This document shows positions 50,401-57,077 of a stretch of DNA of 64,000 bases, piece by piece. How positions within the stretch are numbered: the first letter of the stretch is position 1; every line of letters begins with the position of its first letter. Made by a program: the position numbers and the translations under genes. Source of the stretch: Semisulcospira habei (lineage: Eukaryota > Mollusca > Gastropoda > Semisulcospiridae); NCBI GenBank assembly GCA_036245525.1, contig BTPG01000004.1, positions 207,668,456 through 207,732,455 of the forward strand. The letters are read 5' to 3'. A model generated the notes under the pieces. That model saw nothing but the letters and a program-made list of their open reading frames with translations, had not been told where the DNA came from and did not search any database.

Positions 50401-52613
50401 TTCGCAGGTACACGCACTTGTGGCTTCGCCACTCAACAGACTTTGGAATTTTTCCGCCTTTTTGTCATTTTAGGATTCTCATCTCTGAAGGGTAGTGCCA
50501 GATGAGCTTGGCGCCTTTAGGCGCCAAGCTCATCTGGCACTACCCTGGAATTGTCATGATCAATCTGTCTCCTACAACTGGTTACACAATGCCTCCAAAA
50601 GTTTGGAAATTCGACTGTGGGGTTAAGAGGGTTAACTGATATGATTGTGTTGTTTACCAGAAAATAAAATGCTCAGGATTCAGTTTTTGCTGTTATGGCT
50701 TAAACTGAATCCATGAGTGTTTTATTTTCAGGTAGAAAACAAGATCATATCAGTTGAGCTATTTATTACATGACCATTTCAGGTTTCTGCTGGAAATGTC
50801 ATAAATGCTATAAGAGAGAGGTCATGCTTGCGGACAGGAATCCTATCGCTGAATGTATTTGAGTGTAAATCTCCCTAATGTGAATTTAACCAGTGACAGT
50901 GTGCCCATCATGAATTCATCTATATTCGGTATAGAACTGTGATTTAATGATCATATGCACCTAACTCATAGAGGACTAGAGAAGAACCCAACGGAGAAAG
51001 ACACACGCAGTTACAACTGTCTTTTTCTAAGCGTGTTTCTTTCTCCGTTGAGTTTTTCTCTGCATTTTACACGCTAGGCAGTCACCTTTTTGGTCTGCAT
51101 TGCATAGAAGAGTAGCCTTGAACTATGATCCATTGTCAGACTGAGCACTCATGATGTATTGTGCGTAACAGCAGGTCAGGTATGATTTAATCTCTATTGA
51201 AAAGATACACTATCGCGATATTTTTCACTGCAGGATCGAATCTTGTTCCGGTCGCGGAAAAAGAACCATATCGCGTGTCTACATTATGATGCAGTGATGA
51301 ACATCAAAATATCAGACCATCGGGCAGTTTATGCGCTGTTTGAGGCAGTACTCAGGCCGGGCAGAGACAAGTAAGTCAGGCAACTGCTTCACTATCTAGG
51401 CTTTTGGGGTGGTATTATTTATGTCATACAACTGCTACATCCAACAGCTTGGCTGATTTGATATAAAACTTAGTTGATGATAACGAGTCAAAATCACTTT
51501 ACATACCAGTAGTCAGTTTTCATTGTCATGGGTGACAGTGTGAACAATTGAAAAGACTGAAAGTGACCGGACCATGACAGGGCCAGCAAGAGACATAAAT
51601 TCTCATGAGCCCATGCAGATGCAGGGGCTCATGAGAATGTATGCCTCTTGTGGATGGAACAGGTTGGCTCAAGGACTGCTCTGTCTGAACCAAAAGCTGA
51701 AATTCAGCTTTCGGTGGAGTTTGAAAAGACTGAAGACTGTCACCCATGCATCTTGTTGCTGTTGCTCATTTTTATTTTGTATTCTGCTTTAGTGTGGCTG
51801 TACAGTTGCTTGCCTATATTTCTCTCTTATTTTGGGGTGGATGGTGAAGGGCTGGTGGTGATGGTAATTGCAGGCAAGGTGGGGGACGGATTGGGGGGGG
51901 GGGGGGGGGCGGGTATTGAAAAAACAGTTCCAGTTCTTGTTTTGTGTGGATATGCTTCTCAATGCTATCCACGTCAAAGTGAGAATTTGTCTATAGTGGG
52001 AATTTATCTATGTGCAGTATCCTGCTGTGTGCTGGCCAGTTTGACAGAGAAGTCTACTTAGAAGGTAAGTTCCCATGCAGTGTTCTTCAGACAAGTTTCT
52101 TTGTCTTTTGTTTTGCATCAATGTGTTAGGCATGTTTGCTTTAACCCATTTAGCCCCAGATTCCTTCAGCAGGGGATGGATTGACCATGATAATTCAAGG
52201 GTAGTGTCAGATTAGCTTGGCGCTTCGAGGCGCCAAGCTAATCTGGCACTACCCTTGAATTATCATGGTCAAGCCATCTCCAACAAGTGGTACATATTTG
52301 TTCGGTAACACCTCCAAAATGTTGGAATGTGGCCATGGGGTTAAATGGGTTCCCTCAGTTTTTATTTTAGCCTGCAAGCCAGGATTCAAGTCCTGTTCAG
52401 TCATAACCAATTTTTGGGTGGGTGAGAAACCCTTTAAACATTTGATCGTTAAAAACCCCTTGATTTGTGGGGAATGTACAATAGTGAATGACCAAAAAGT
52501 ATAAGGACAATGCCCATGCAGTTTTGTTCCTCCCTGTTGCAGCCAATAAGAGAAGAGCGCAGTCGCAGCTACAGAAGGGCCACAAAAACAGCAGCGTGTG
52601 TGTCCTCCAATGA
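32313..52613 (+). CDS. INPP5E: Phosphatidylinositol polyphosphate 5-phosphatase, complete 11-exon coding sequence
   Basis: Hydrolyses the 5-phosphate of phosphoinositides; in animals INPP5E acts in the primary cilium, anchored by farnesylation. I joined 11 coding exons with matching phases to 2418 nt, 805 residues (human protein is about 644). Residues 1-430 are disordered, rich in Ser, Pro, Lys. The catalytic domain runs about 440-765: metal-binding Asn in SWNM (466), Glu in GTQEN (499), signature FWCGDLNFR (635-643), PSYTDRIL (718-725) and SDHRAV (748-753). A conserved [11 protein letters not shown] stretch (about 772-782) and basic KRR precede the C-terminal CVLQ, a CaaX box. Start: first ATG at 32313 has weak context; ATG at 32328 (AACATGG) is stronger and would remove five residues. 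Two short upstream ORFs precede it. Introns hold many mobile elements. Identity is firm; the N-terminal exon limits are less so. Confidence 0.93.
33599..34354. other. INPP5E intron 1, left part
   Basis: Non-coding. A family C remnant (ACCCTTTGGCTGTTGGCAGC) near 33726; a short self-complementary CTTCGAAGGCTTCGCGAAG segment near 34207. Otherwise nothing recognised. Confidence 0.5.
34355..35015 (+). mobile_element. CR1/L2-type LINE 3' fragment
   Basis: Encodes the C-terminal end of a LINE reverse transcriptase ([60 protein letters not shown]), then a frame break and a TTATAAGATAAGCGCATTAT-type 3' tail. Close sibling of the fragment at 36576-37545. Confidence 0.8.
35016..35236. other. Junction between LINE and DIRS fragments
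   Basis: AT-rich, then unassigned sequence; no coding signal. Confidence 0.35.
35237..36575 (+). pseudogene. DIRS element A, reverse transcriptase part
   Basis: 5' end lost; C-runs at 35257-35485 break the frame. Reverse transcriptase similarity begins at about 35755 (WRP then [18 protein letters not shown]) with an in-frame stop after it. The core continues as [20 protein letters not shown] and the catalytic box YLDD is intact at 36080-36091. The frame closes at 36355, then remnants continue (AAADLL, LHLLLHW) to about 36575, where a LINE begins. Matches DIRS element B (57078-63400). Confidence 0.82.
36576..37545 (+). mobile_element. CR1/L2-type LINE fragment inserted in DIRS A
   Basis: Starts abruptly at [19 protein letters not shown]; reverse transcriptase box YTDD at 36670-36681; an in-frame TAG at about 36788 and further frame breaks; then the same C-terminal end as 34355-35015 and LKTHLFQQF. 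Dead copy. Confidence 0.8.
37555..37745 (+). repeat. DIRS terminal repeat fragment
   Basis: TTTTCTCAAAACACATTACC ... CTAATTTTAGCCAAAATTTG is the reverse complement of parts of 39880-39990 and resembles the left terminus of DIRS B. It lies between the two halves of DIRS A, so it is probably part of another copy. Confidence 0.65.
37790..38440 (+). pseudogene. DIRS element A, RNase H part
   Basis: Opens at [12 protein letters not shown] codons (about 37836) and carries [40 protein letters not shown] and a tail with [20 protein letters not shown], all alignable with DIRS B. Broken into several frames. Confidence 0.78.
38500..39540 (+). pseudogene. DIRS element A, tyrosine recombinase part
   Basis: DIRS elements integrate with a tyrosine recombinase instead of a DDE integrase. 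The catalytic Arg region ([10 protein letters not shown], near 38990) is in one frame; the HEVRA box (39347-39361) and the [11 protein letters not shown] box with the nucleophile Tyr (about 39442-39474) are intact in another. Several stops and frameshifts separate them. Confidence 0.8.
39650..40020. repeat. DIRS element A right terminus
   Basis: Two related segments, ATAGTAATGTCATCAGTAAT near 39664 and ATAGTAATGTCATCTGTAAG near 39959, flank a GC-richer stretch. The same arrangement closes DIRS B at 63039-63400. Confidence 0.72.
40153..40244. mobile_element. Palindromic TTAA element, family C
   Basis: 92 bp, TTAACCC to GGGTTAA, with arms GTCAGTAGCGGTTTTAGTC / AACTAAAACCACTACCAAC around a GATGATTCCTG centre. 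A short direct repeat AGGGGGGTCATCTTAACCCT precedes it (40121-40160). Confidence 0.7.
40387..40513 (+). CDS. INPP5E: INPP5E coding exon 2
   Basis: Acceptor CTCTGCAG, donor AAG|GTGTGT. Encodes [25 protein letters not shown] and the SWNM metal-binding start of the phosphatase domain. Confidence 0.92.
40575..40950. repeat. Near-perfect 303-bp palindrome (foldback element)
   Basis: Arms 40625-40775 and 40777-40927 are complementary over 151 bp with a one-base centre at 40776. A single arm occurs at 31974-32125 and a shortened foldback at 50984-51110; outer sequence (GACCAAAAAGGTGACTGCC) is shared with the latter. In INPP5E intron 2. Confidence 0.92.
41058..41222. repeat. Two-copy tandem duplication, period about 91 bp
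   Basis: TTCAGGTGCAGTTGCCACTG and TTCAGGTGCAGTTGCAACTG head near-identical units ending CCCAGCACCTCTTGTTTACT. Confidence 0.8.
41495..41576. repeat. Hairpin repeat, family E
   Basis: CTTGGGCCGATGTCAGC ... GCAGCCGACATCTGCCCGAG around CGTGGGCCCACCG; diverged relative of 733-830. Confidence 0.45.
41628..41725 (+). CDS. INPP5E: INPP5E coding exon 3
   Basis: Acceptor CCTGTCAAG, donor AACAA|GTGAGG. Encodes [12 protein letters not shown] and [12 protein letters not shown], including the metal-binding Glu. Confidence 0.92.
41858..41926. repeat. Hairpin repeat, family D
   Basis: AAGACATAATCCTAATGAGC / GCTCATGAGGATTCATGTCT arms around CCCCCCTGTCGCGGGG. Confidence 0.6.
42366..42490 (+). CDS. INPP5E: INPP5E coding exon 4
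   Basis: Acceptor ATTTCAG, donor TCAG|GTAAAT. Encodes [13 protein letters not shown] and [11 protein letters not shown], very typical of the family. Confidence 0.95.
42594..42805. mobile_element. Palindromic TTAA element, family B
   Basis: TTAACCCTTTTAGTCCCCTG at the left, AGCTAAAAAGGTTAA at the right. Hairpin core at about 42649-42709 in the AGATGAGCTTGG variant. Confidence 0.75.
42806..43249. other. INPP5E intron 4 sequence
   Basis: Non-coding. A (GT)n run at about 43059-43080 and a perfect CRE-like octamer TGACGTCA at 42997-43004; no evidence that it is used. Confidence 0.4.
43250..44345 (-). repeat. Tandem-type dispersed repeat, block 5 (inverted)
   Basis: Longest block. Opens TTGGCTCACGTGTGAAGCAA; units recur every 165-170 bp with AACTTCAAACCCAAA, GATACCTGATGGTAAGACC and GGTCAAGGGTCAC signatures; closes CATACACTTGAGCCATAATG. 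Its outer parts match the two ends of blocks 2 and 4 in reverse. Confidence 0.8.
44451..44500. repeat. C27 followed by A23 homopolymers
   Basis: 27 C residues (44451-44477) run straight into 23 A residues (44478-44500). Exact lengths may be unreliable in sequencing. Confidence 0.85.
44565..44935. repeat. Diverged two-copy tandem repeat, period about 205 bp
   Basis: CTTCTCATTAATAATTGCATGA and CTTCTCATTAATGCCCGCATGA head two units sharing GGATTAGG, TTGTGACC and GTGAAAAT segments. Confidence 0.65.
44936..45310. repeat. Diverged two-copy tandem repeat, period about 122 bp
   Basis: CACAGAGCTTACGAATGGCA and CACAGAGCGTACTAATGGCG head units that both continue GCTGTGTGTCC / GCCGTGTGTCC and GTGTGC (about 45080-45305). 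A perfect TGACGTCA at 45026-45033 lies just upstream. Confidence 0.6.
45563..45790. mobile_element. Chimeric hairpin element (B-type left, A-like right)
   Basis: The left side reads like family B (ACAGCAGGAGATGGATCGAC, CATGATAATTCAAGGGTAGT). The right side ends TTCTAAACTGGTGTAT, resembling the A1 end. Hairpin arms are only partly complementary. Confidence 0.45.
45893..45984. mobile_element. Palindromic TTAA element, family C, best copy
   Basis: 92 bp, near-perfect palindrome: TTAACCCTTTGGGTGTCGGT at one end and its complement at the other, centre GATTCCTGCAGGAATC. No room for anything but the hairpin. Confidence 0.85.
46080..46150. repeat. Hairpin repeat, family D (diverged)
   Basis: GCAAGAGGCACAGATTCTCA ... 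GGGGCTCATAAGAAAGTACGTG. Confidence 0.5.
46219..46432. mobile_element. Palindromic TTAA element, family B
   Basis: TTAACCCATTTAGCCCCGAG to CTTGGGGCTAAAAGGGTTAG. Full hairpin core with AGATTAGCTTGGC arms at about 46271-46335. 75 bp upstream of INPP5E exon 5. Confidence 0.78.
46507..46626 (+). CDS. INPP5E: INPP5E coding exon 5
   Basis: Acceptor TTGCCAG, donor CACAT|GTAAGA. Encodes [18 protein letters not shown] and FINCHL, the core beta-strand region. Confidence 0.95.
46627..47337. other. INPP5E intron 5
   Basis: Non-coding; no clear repeat apart from weak GGGTGATGTCAGCCCAAGCC family E-like sequence near 47260. Confidence 0.5.
47338..47454 (+). CDS. INPP5E: INPP5E coding exon 6
   Basis: Acceptor TTTTCCTAG, donor CTCC|GTAAGT. 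Encodes [15 protein letters not shown] and a basic linker. Confidence 0.92.
47615..47900. repeat. Family E and family D remnants in INPP5E intron 6
   Basis: Family E-like ATTGGGCCCAAGTGGGCCTG near 47625, then a family D unit from about 47745 (GCAAGAGGTATAGATCCTCA) whose second arm is missing, between TTAATC and GGTTAATC sequence. Confidence 0.5.
47901..48075. mobile_element. TTAA element with single hairpin arm
   Basis: Perfect ends TTAACTCATTCTACCCC / GGGGTAGAATGAGTTAA, a third flank type. Inside, only one arm of the shared core (TTCAAGGGTGATGCCAGAAT) remains. Confidence 0.7.
48240..48413 (+). CDS. INPP5E: INPP5E coding exon 7 (catalytic signature)
   Basis: Acceptor CATGGCCAG, donor CAGG|GTGGGT. 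Encodes [18 protein letters not shown], holding the GDxNxR signature of inositol 5-phosphatases. Confidence 0.96.
48540..48615 (+). repeat. LINE/SINE 3' tail
   Basis: TTAAGCGCCTAGAGCTCTAA ... GCACTATACAAGTACTC then (ATT)n: a CR1/L2-type 3' end, as used by SINEs that parasitise such LINEs. Confidence 0.6.
48616..49086. other. INPP5E intron 7 sequence
   Basis: Non-coding; nothing recognised. Confidence 0.4.
49087..49307. mobile_element. Palindromic TTAA element, family A2, full hairpin
   Basis: Ends TTATCCCTTTTCATCC / GGATGCAATGGGTTTAA. The core at 49143-49209 is a perfect hairpin of about 30-bp arms around TAAG. Confidence 0.75.
49308..49774. other. INPP5E intron 7, right part
   Basis: Non-coding; nothing recognised. 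Confidence 0.4.
49775..49890 (+). CDS. INPP5E: INPP5E coding exon 8
   Basis: Acceptor TTTGCAG, donor ACA|GTGAGA. Encodes [20 protein letters not shown] and the first half of the PSYTDR motif. Confidence 0.95.
49948..50036. repeat. Decayed family C palindrome
   Basis: CACCCTTTGTGTGTCAGTAG ... CTGCTACTGCCAACAGCCAA around GATTCCTGCAGGAACC. Confidence 0.55.
50182..50635. mobile_element. Palindromic element, family B, interrupted by a MITE
   Basis: Left end TGAACCCTTTTAGCCC, right end GGGGTTAAGAGGGTTAA. The left hairpin arm is cut after TTCAAGGGT by 50244-50487 and resumes at AAGGGTAGTGCCAGATGAGC. Confidence 0.75.
50244..50487. mobile_element. Nested hAT-like MITE
   Basis: 244 bp with termini CAGGGATGAGAATC / GATTCTCATCTCTG and an apparent 6-bp target duplication AAGGGT (50238-50243, 50488-50493). 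CAGGGATG-type ends are usual for hAT; 6 bp is shorter than the classic 8. No coding capacity. Confidence 0.7.
50984..51110. repeat. Short foldback related to the 303-bp palindrome
   Basis: AACCCAACGGAGAAAGACAC ... GTGTTTCTTTCTCCGTTGAG, followed by CAGTCACCTTTTTGGTCTG, the complement of the outer sequence at about 40590. Confidence 0.7.
51234..51370 (+). CDS. INPP5E: INPP5E coding exon 9
   Basis: Acceptor TTCACTGCAG, donor GACAA|GTAAGT. Encodes [19 protein letters not shown] and [13 protein letters not shown], the third catalytic motif. Confidence 0.96.
51585..51651. repeat. Hairpin repeat, family D
   Basis: AGCAAGAGACATAAATTCTC / GAGAATGTATGCCTCTTG around GAGCCCATGCAGATGCAGGG. Confidence 0.6.
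51652..52017. other. INPP5E intron 9, right part
   Basis: Non-coding; a G14-type run at about 51895-51909. Confidence 0.45.
52018..52064 (+). CDS. INPP5E: INPP5E coding exon 10 (47 bp)
   Basis: Acceptor TATGTGCAG, donor GAAG|GTAAGT. Encodes [17 protein letters not shown] across its junctions, matching the conserved segment after the phosphatase domain. Confidence 0.93.
52141..52352. mobile_element. Palindromic TTAA element, family B
   Basis: TTAACCCATTTAGCCCCAGA to GGGGTTAAATGGGTT. Full hairpin core at 52194-52258. In the last INPP5E intron. Confidence 0.75.
52543..52613 (+). CDS. INPP5E: INPP5E coding exon 11 (C-terminus, CaaX box)
   Basis: Acceptor CCCTGTTGCAG. Encodes [19 protein letters not shown] then CVLQ and TGA at 52611-52613. 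The basic KRR and the Ser-Ser before a terminal CaaX parallel the vertebrate C-terminus. No AATAAA lies close downstream, so the 3' end is not placed. Confidence 0.92.
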
Positions 52614-52839
52614 CAATGACTTCCAGCACAGTGGGAAAACTGTGTTACCAACGTGCCAAAATTACAGAATTCATAGCGGTGTTTTGTTGAGACCTTTACA
52701 CAGGTGGGGCAGATGTTGTCGCATAATACTGTTGCAACAGTATGCCCGTCTGTTGTGTTGTGAACACTTGACAGGGCATGTCGCAGTTGGTTGGCTGCAG
52801 CTTGCTGCGATAAAGTCCCAGCATCCCTTACAATATAGC

Positions 52840-53155
52840 ACAACCTGTTTTGAGTGACCAGAGAGATCACCTGTCATTAACCCATATCATACTGAGGCTA
52901 AAAGCTTCAAATTGGCACACTGCCATATGCAAGCTACATTACACTACTTACAGATAAGGATATAGCTTTAGTTCAAGGGTGGTGCCAGAATAGCTCGGCA
53001 CCTAGAGGCCCCAAGCTATTCTGGCACTACCCTTGAACTATTTTAGTCAAACTTATTTCACACACTGGTGTATTCCGAATGATAAGGGTTAAAGACCATA
53101 TTCAGGTGGCTGTAGCCACCTAAATGATGGTCTTTAATGACAGGTGACATTTTTT
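52840..53155. repeat. Palindromic repeat R, copy 1, split by a TTAA element
   Basis: ATCACCTGTCA before 52877 and AAAGACCATATTCAGGTGGC ... GGTCTTTAATGACAGGTGAC after 53092 form one hairpin once the insert is removed. The insert lies at the left TTAA. Confidence 0.65.
52877..53092. mobile_element. Palindromic TTAA element, family A1
   Basis: TTAACCCATATCATACTGAG to GATAAGGGTTAA; hairpin core at about 52973-53037. Confidence 0.75.
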
Positions 53156-53774
53156 GCTCTTCAGTGTTTCTCTTGAGAGAAAACCTTTTTAAGAGTGGTT
53201 GTTCAAAACAGGTTCTGCTGTATGTGGCAAGGGACAAACTCCCTACGTGTGTGAAGGTTCTTGTATGGTTTTAATGCATGAAATGATTCATGATGTGATC
53301 TGTCATGGTGATATTTAGTGTTGTCGAAATGGAGTGTATGAATGCGGGAGTGTAGACTTTCTGGTTGTCTTTGTTGATTGAGGGCAAGTTTTCAATGGAT
53401 TGTTCTTCTCGACATCCATTACTATCACTTATCACTGGCAGTCACCACTTTCGCTTTCATTCATTACTTCACCGTATCAGTACAATCAAACCAGCATTAG
53501 CCAGTCTGTATGACTATAATGGAGGTCGACCTTCATTGCCAGGAAGTCACTTATAAGGATTTATGTCTCATTAGTCCTGTGTTTTTATGCCTAATTTTAT
53601 CCCATTTACATCACGCGAATGTTAGTCAGTGTGCATTCATTTCTGATGTGCAATTCATGATCGCTGACAGTGAATGAGTTAATGCCCATTTTCAGGTCTT
53701 GCATTCTACATGGGTCAGAAGACGTTTGGCGAGAGCCCCTACAGTCTCTCATGCAGCCAGATCTGTCTGCAACA
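53156..53774. other. Downstream of INPP5E, non-coding
   Basis: No gene supported; possible part of the INPP5E 3' untranslated region only if transcription runs this far. Confidence 0.35.
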
Positions 53775-53930
53775 GGCATACATTCTCATCAGTTCCATCA
53801 TGCTGCAGGGGCTCATGAGAATCTGTGCCTCTTGCAGTCAGCGACTGGCCCTATTTTTATCCCCAGCAAGAGGCATAGATCCTCACGAGCCACGCAATTG
53901 CGTGGGCTCATGAGGATCTATGCCTGTTGC
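53775..53930. repeat. Two adjacent family D hairpins
   Basis: First at about 53775-53836 (diverged); second at 53865-53930 (GCAAGAGGCATAGATCCTCA / TGAGGATCTATGCCTGTTGC) with near-perfect arms. Confidence 0.65.
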
Positions 53931-53984
53931 AACCTTTCAAGCTCCTTGCCTTGTGTATAGGGCTGACTGAAAAGTGGCTACCCA

Positions 53985-54345
53985 GCTGACATTACGGCAG
54001 AACCTGTCTTGAGCTACCGCCCTTACGAGAAATCACCTGTCATTAAAGACCATGATTGAGGTGGCTACAGCACCTCAATCATGGTCTTTAACCCTTATCA
54101 TTCGGAATACACCAGTGTGAAATAAGTTTGACAAAAATAGTTCAAGGGTTGTGCCAGAATAGCTTGGCGCCTCTAGGCGCCAAGCTATTCTGGCACAAAC
54201 CTTGAACTAAAGCCATTGGTCTATATCCTCATCTGTAAGTACTAATAATGTAGCTTGCACATGGCAGTGTACAAAGTTGAAGCTCTTAGCCTCAGTATGA
54301 TATGGGTTAAATCACGGGTGACATTTTCTTGGCCATTCAAGACTG
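53985..54345. repeat. Palindromic repeat R, copy 2, split by a TTAA element
   Basis: ATCACCTGTCATTAAAGACC ... AATCATGGTCTTTAA, then the insert, then ATCACGGGTGACATTTTC. Here the insert lies at the right TTAA. Confidence 0.65.
54088..54310. mobile_element. Palindromic TTAA element, family A1 (opposite orientation)
   Basis: TTAACCCTTATCATTCGGAA to GATATGGGTTAA; hairpin core about 54138-54205. Confidence 0.78.
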
Positions 54346-54748
54346 CTCGAGAGGAAGAGTAGAAACGTATTTCATTTTTTGACGTTCAAAGGTTGCAACT
54401 GTTCTACCCTTCTTTGCACAGTCCATTTGAGTGTGCACATTTAACAAAGCTTTTCTACTGCCCCTTGCGCGTAATCGCAGAGCTCCTCCACACACAAAGG
54501 AGGAAAAGAACCGAAAAGTCCTTCATTTGACAACATTCAAAGCTCAGGTAGCTTCTGTGTCCAGAATTATTGTAAGACATGCCAAGCACATGTACGAAGA
54601 AGATATTACAAATTATTAATGCTTTGTTGCTTGGAGCAGGTCCCTTATTCCTTTGTCGAGCATAATTTTGCTTGCGACATACCAGGAACATTTACGAAGG
54701 AGGTATTACATACTTTTAACCCTTCATTGCCTGGAGCAGGTCACTTTA
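54346..54748. other. Non-coding stretch
   Basis: Two related segments (TTGTAAGACATGCCAAGCAC near 54568; TTGCGACATACCAGGAAC near 54672) suggest an old tandem duplication of about 105 bp. Confidence 0.4.
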
Positions 54749-54897
54749 ATCCCTTCACCGCTGAGAAAAATTAAGATGACACAAAGATCCTCATGAGCCC
54801 CCGCAATTGCAGGGGCTCATGAGGATCTGTGCCTCTTGCTGACAGCTCTTTAAATCCATGTTCCTGAGATGGATGGATCTTTTTGGCGTTCAATTAA
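54749..54897. mobile_element. Family D hairpin within TTAA ends
   Basis: TTAATCCCTTCACCGCTGAG at the left and TTCAATTAA at the right; hairpin 54778-54840 (AAGATCCTCATGAGCCCCCG / GGGGCTCATGAGGATCTG). It abuts the next TTAA element. Confidence 0.55.
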
Positions 54898-55113
54898 CCC
54901 AATCATACTGAGGCTAAAAGCTTCAAATTTGTACACTGCCATATTCAAGCTACATTATAGTACTGACAGATAAAGATATAGTCCAATGGCTCTAGTTCAA
55001 GGGTGGTGCCAGAATAGCTTGGCGCCTCTTGGCGACTAGCTATTCTGGCACTACCCTTGAACTATTTTAGTCAAACTTATTTCACACACTGGTGTATTCC
55101 GAATAAGGGTTAA
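54894..55113. mobile_element. Palindromic TTAA element, family A1
   Basis: TTAACCCAATCATACTGAGG to GAATAAGGGTTAA; hairpin core about 54997-55062. Confidence 0.75.
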
Positions 55114-55459
55114 TGAAGATTTCAGAGACACATTCTGCATCATTGACGGGGTTAATCATGTCTCGCTCAGTATTGAAGGAAGAATGTAAGATTTTGTTAA
55201 CAGTACTTGTGAAGAGATGCTGGTTCTAAAACCGTTGGTTTTCCATCACAGTTTCTGTGTCACCCATGCTGTACCGTATGTTATGGTCCCTTTATAAACT
55301 GAATGAATGTGCAGGCTGCATGTAAAACTATGGTCAAGATGACAGCCACAATGTGGAACTCTGGTATTACCGGCAAAGCTTTCATCTTTCCACTTCTCCA
55401 TTGCCCCTTTGGTGCTGCATGCAGGTTTCGTTGTTTATAGAAATTAACATGATCGTGCA
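55114..55459. other. Non-coding stretch
   Basis: Nothing recognised. Confidence 0.4.
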
Positions 55460-55672
55460 TTAACCCATTACATCATGAGGCTGATTCTGATAAATTGGCT
55501 TATGGTCCTATGAAGGCTACATTACAGATTACAAGATAGAGCAACCATTTTAGTTCAAGGGTGGTGCCAGAATAGCTTGGCGCCTGAGGCGCCAAGCTAT
55601 TCTGGCACCACCCTTTAACTGTCATAGTCAAATTAATTTCAAGCAGGAGTGTATCAGGATGAAAAGGATTAG
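55460..55672. mobile_element. Palindromic TTAA element, family A2
   Basis: TTAACCCATTACATCATGAG to GATGAAAAGGATTAG; full hairpin core about 55554-55620. Confidence 0.75.
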
Positions 55673-56366
55673 CTCTTTGTCCACTAAAGTACTATTTCAC
55701 TTTTTTGGTATTATGTACTGTCAACTAGAATTTTGTTGAGTTCATTTCGGGACCCAGTGTGCACGCCAAGTAATGGCACAAGGACACATTCAGCGCTAAA
55801 ATTAGCCAGACACACGCACTGTAAGTGAACCTTGGCTGGGCGGATCTCGCGGCCGACAGTGTTCTACGGGAAGTAATCTCGCGGTGGCTGAAGTTGATAT
55901 CTGTAGGCCGAGCTATGGGGAATAAAATGTATGCGTAGGAGAGGAGCAGCAGTAGTTTGAGAGAACCAGTGAGCTAGTCTGTGATTGTTTACTGATGGCT
56001 CTCAGCCATGATGTCTCAGACCAGCTCACAACTAGCAATTAGAACATTATTTTCGCTGTAGGTTTTACATCTTTTACAGAAGATTTTAGAAATCAGCAAT
56101 AGGTCAAAATCACATGTTTCGGTGCAAACAGTTGATTAAAAGCCCCGACAAACATGCAATCTTGCATGTCTGTCCAAGATGATGATCTACTGTTCTGTCA
56201 AAACATGTGAGTTTGAGCTACTTCTGATTTTCAAACAACAATTCATTTATGGTTTTTATTTTACTCGTGGGTATTGTGTGATTAATAAAATAGATCATGT
56301 TAATTTGAATTATTGAAGGCCAGTTGTGTATGTGTTAAATGTTTTTTTTTAATGTTGTATCTGTTT
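55673..56366. other. Non-coding; a short CpG-containing patch
   Basis: 55840-55920 (GGGCGGATCTCGCGGCCGAC) is GC-richer than its surroundings; could be a promoter or a repeat, not decidable here. Confidence 0.3.
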
Positions 56367-56441
56367 ATTAACTGTTTGACTGTTGGTAGCAGTTTTTGTC
56401 ACAATTTCTGCTTAAAAACATGCTGACAGCAAAAGGGTTAA
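56367..56441. mobile_element. Palindromic TTAA element, family C (diverged)
   Basis: TTAACTGTTTGACTGTTGGT to TGCTGACAGCAAAAGGGTTAA. Confidence 0.55.
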
Positions 56442-57077
56442 CCCTCTTGTGCATGCAGTCAAGCTACTGGTACTGTGAACAATGCCAGTGGTTGCAGGTA
56501 CAAGGGGGGCTAATCTTCAGACGGACTCATGGGAATGACGACCATAACTGGAATTAGGCAGCAGGTGAATTGGGGTATTTGAGTCCTTATATATATATAT
56601 ATATATATGCTTCTGTGCACAAGAATCATTGACATGTACAGCGTTTACTTGATCCTCTGTTTCTTTGAATGTCATTGAACTTGCATCACAAATAATTATA
56701 TTGCAGTATGCGAACAGTATTGAACCATTCCGCCCCATCACAATTAAGATTGTGTTGAGATCATGTTTTTTGTTGTGAACTTTTCAAGCTCTGTGCATGA
56801 CTGAATTTCTTTACAGTACATTTTCTACACGCTCTTATGCAGCAGTAGGTTCCAATATCATGTATTGGTTAAACATAATTTTCTAGCTTGAAACGTCAAG
56901 TGCAGTTTTCAAGGAAACAAACTGGGCTGTATAAAAAAGTGGCAAGTCAAACACTACATTGAAATCATTCATATTTGTGCAAACTTCGCTCATTTGTGTT
57001 TTCTTGGTCATTTGGCATCCCACACATGCCCAACTACATCAACACATACTGGTAGTATTTATTAGTAGTAACGAAAG
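56442..57077. other. Non-coding stretch
   Basis: A short (TA)n run near 56589; nothing else recognised. Confidence 0.4.

Noticed and set aside
52375..52400. GGATTCAAGTCC resembling a tRNA B box
   Set aside because: No acceptor stem or A box found.
52397..52870. 157-codon minus-strand frame
   Set aside because: Overlaps the last INPP5E exon on the opposite strand; no recognisable content.
53670..53960. Possible further INPP5E exon after an AG
   Set aside because: The coding sequence already ends at 52613 with a CaaX box, and this region is hairpin repeat.
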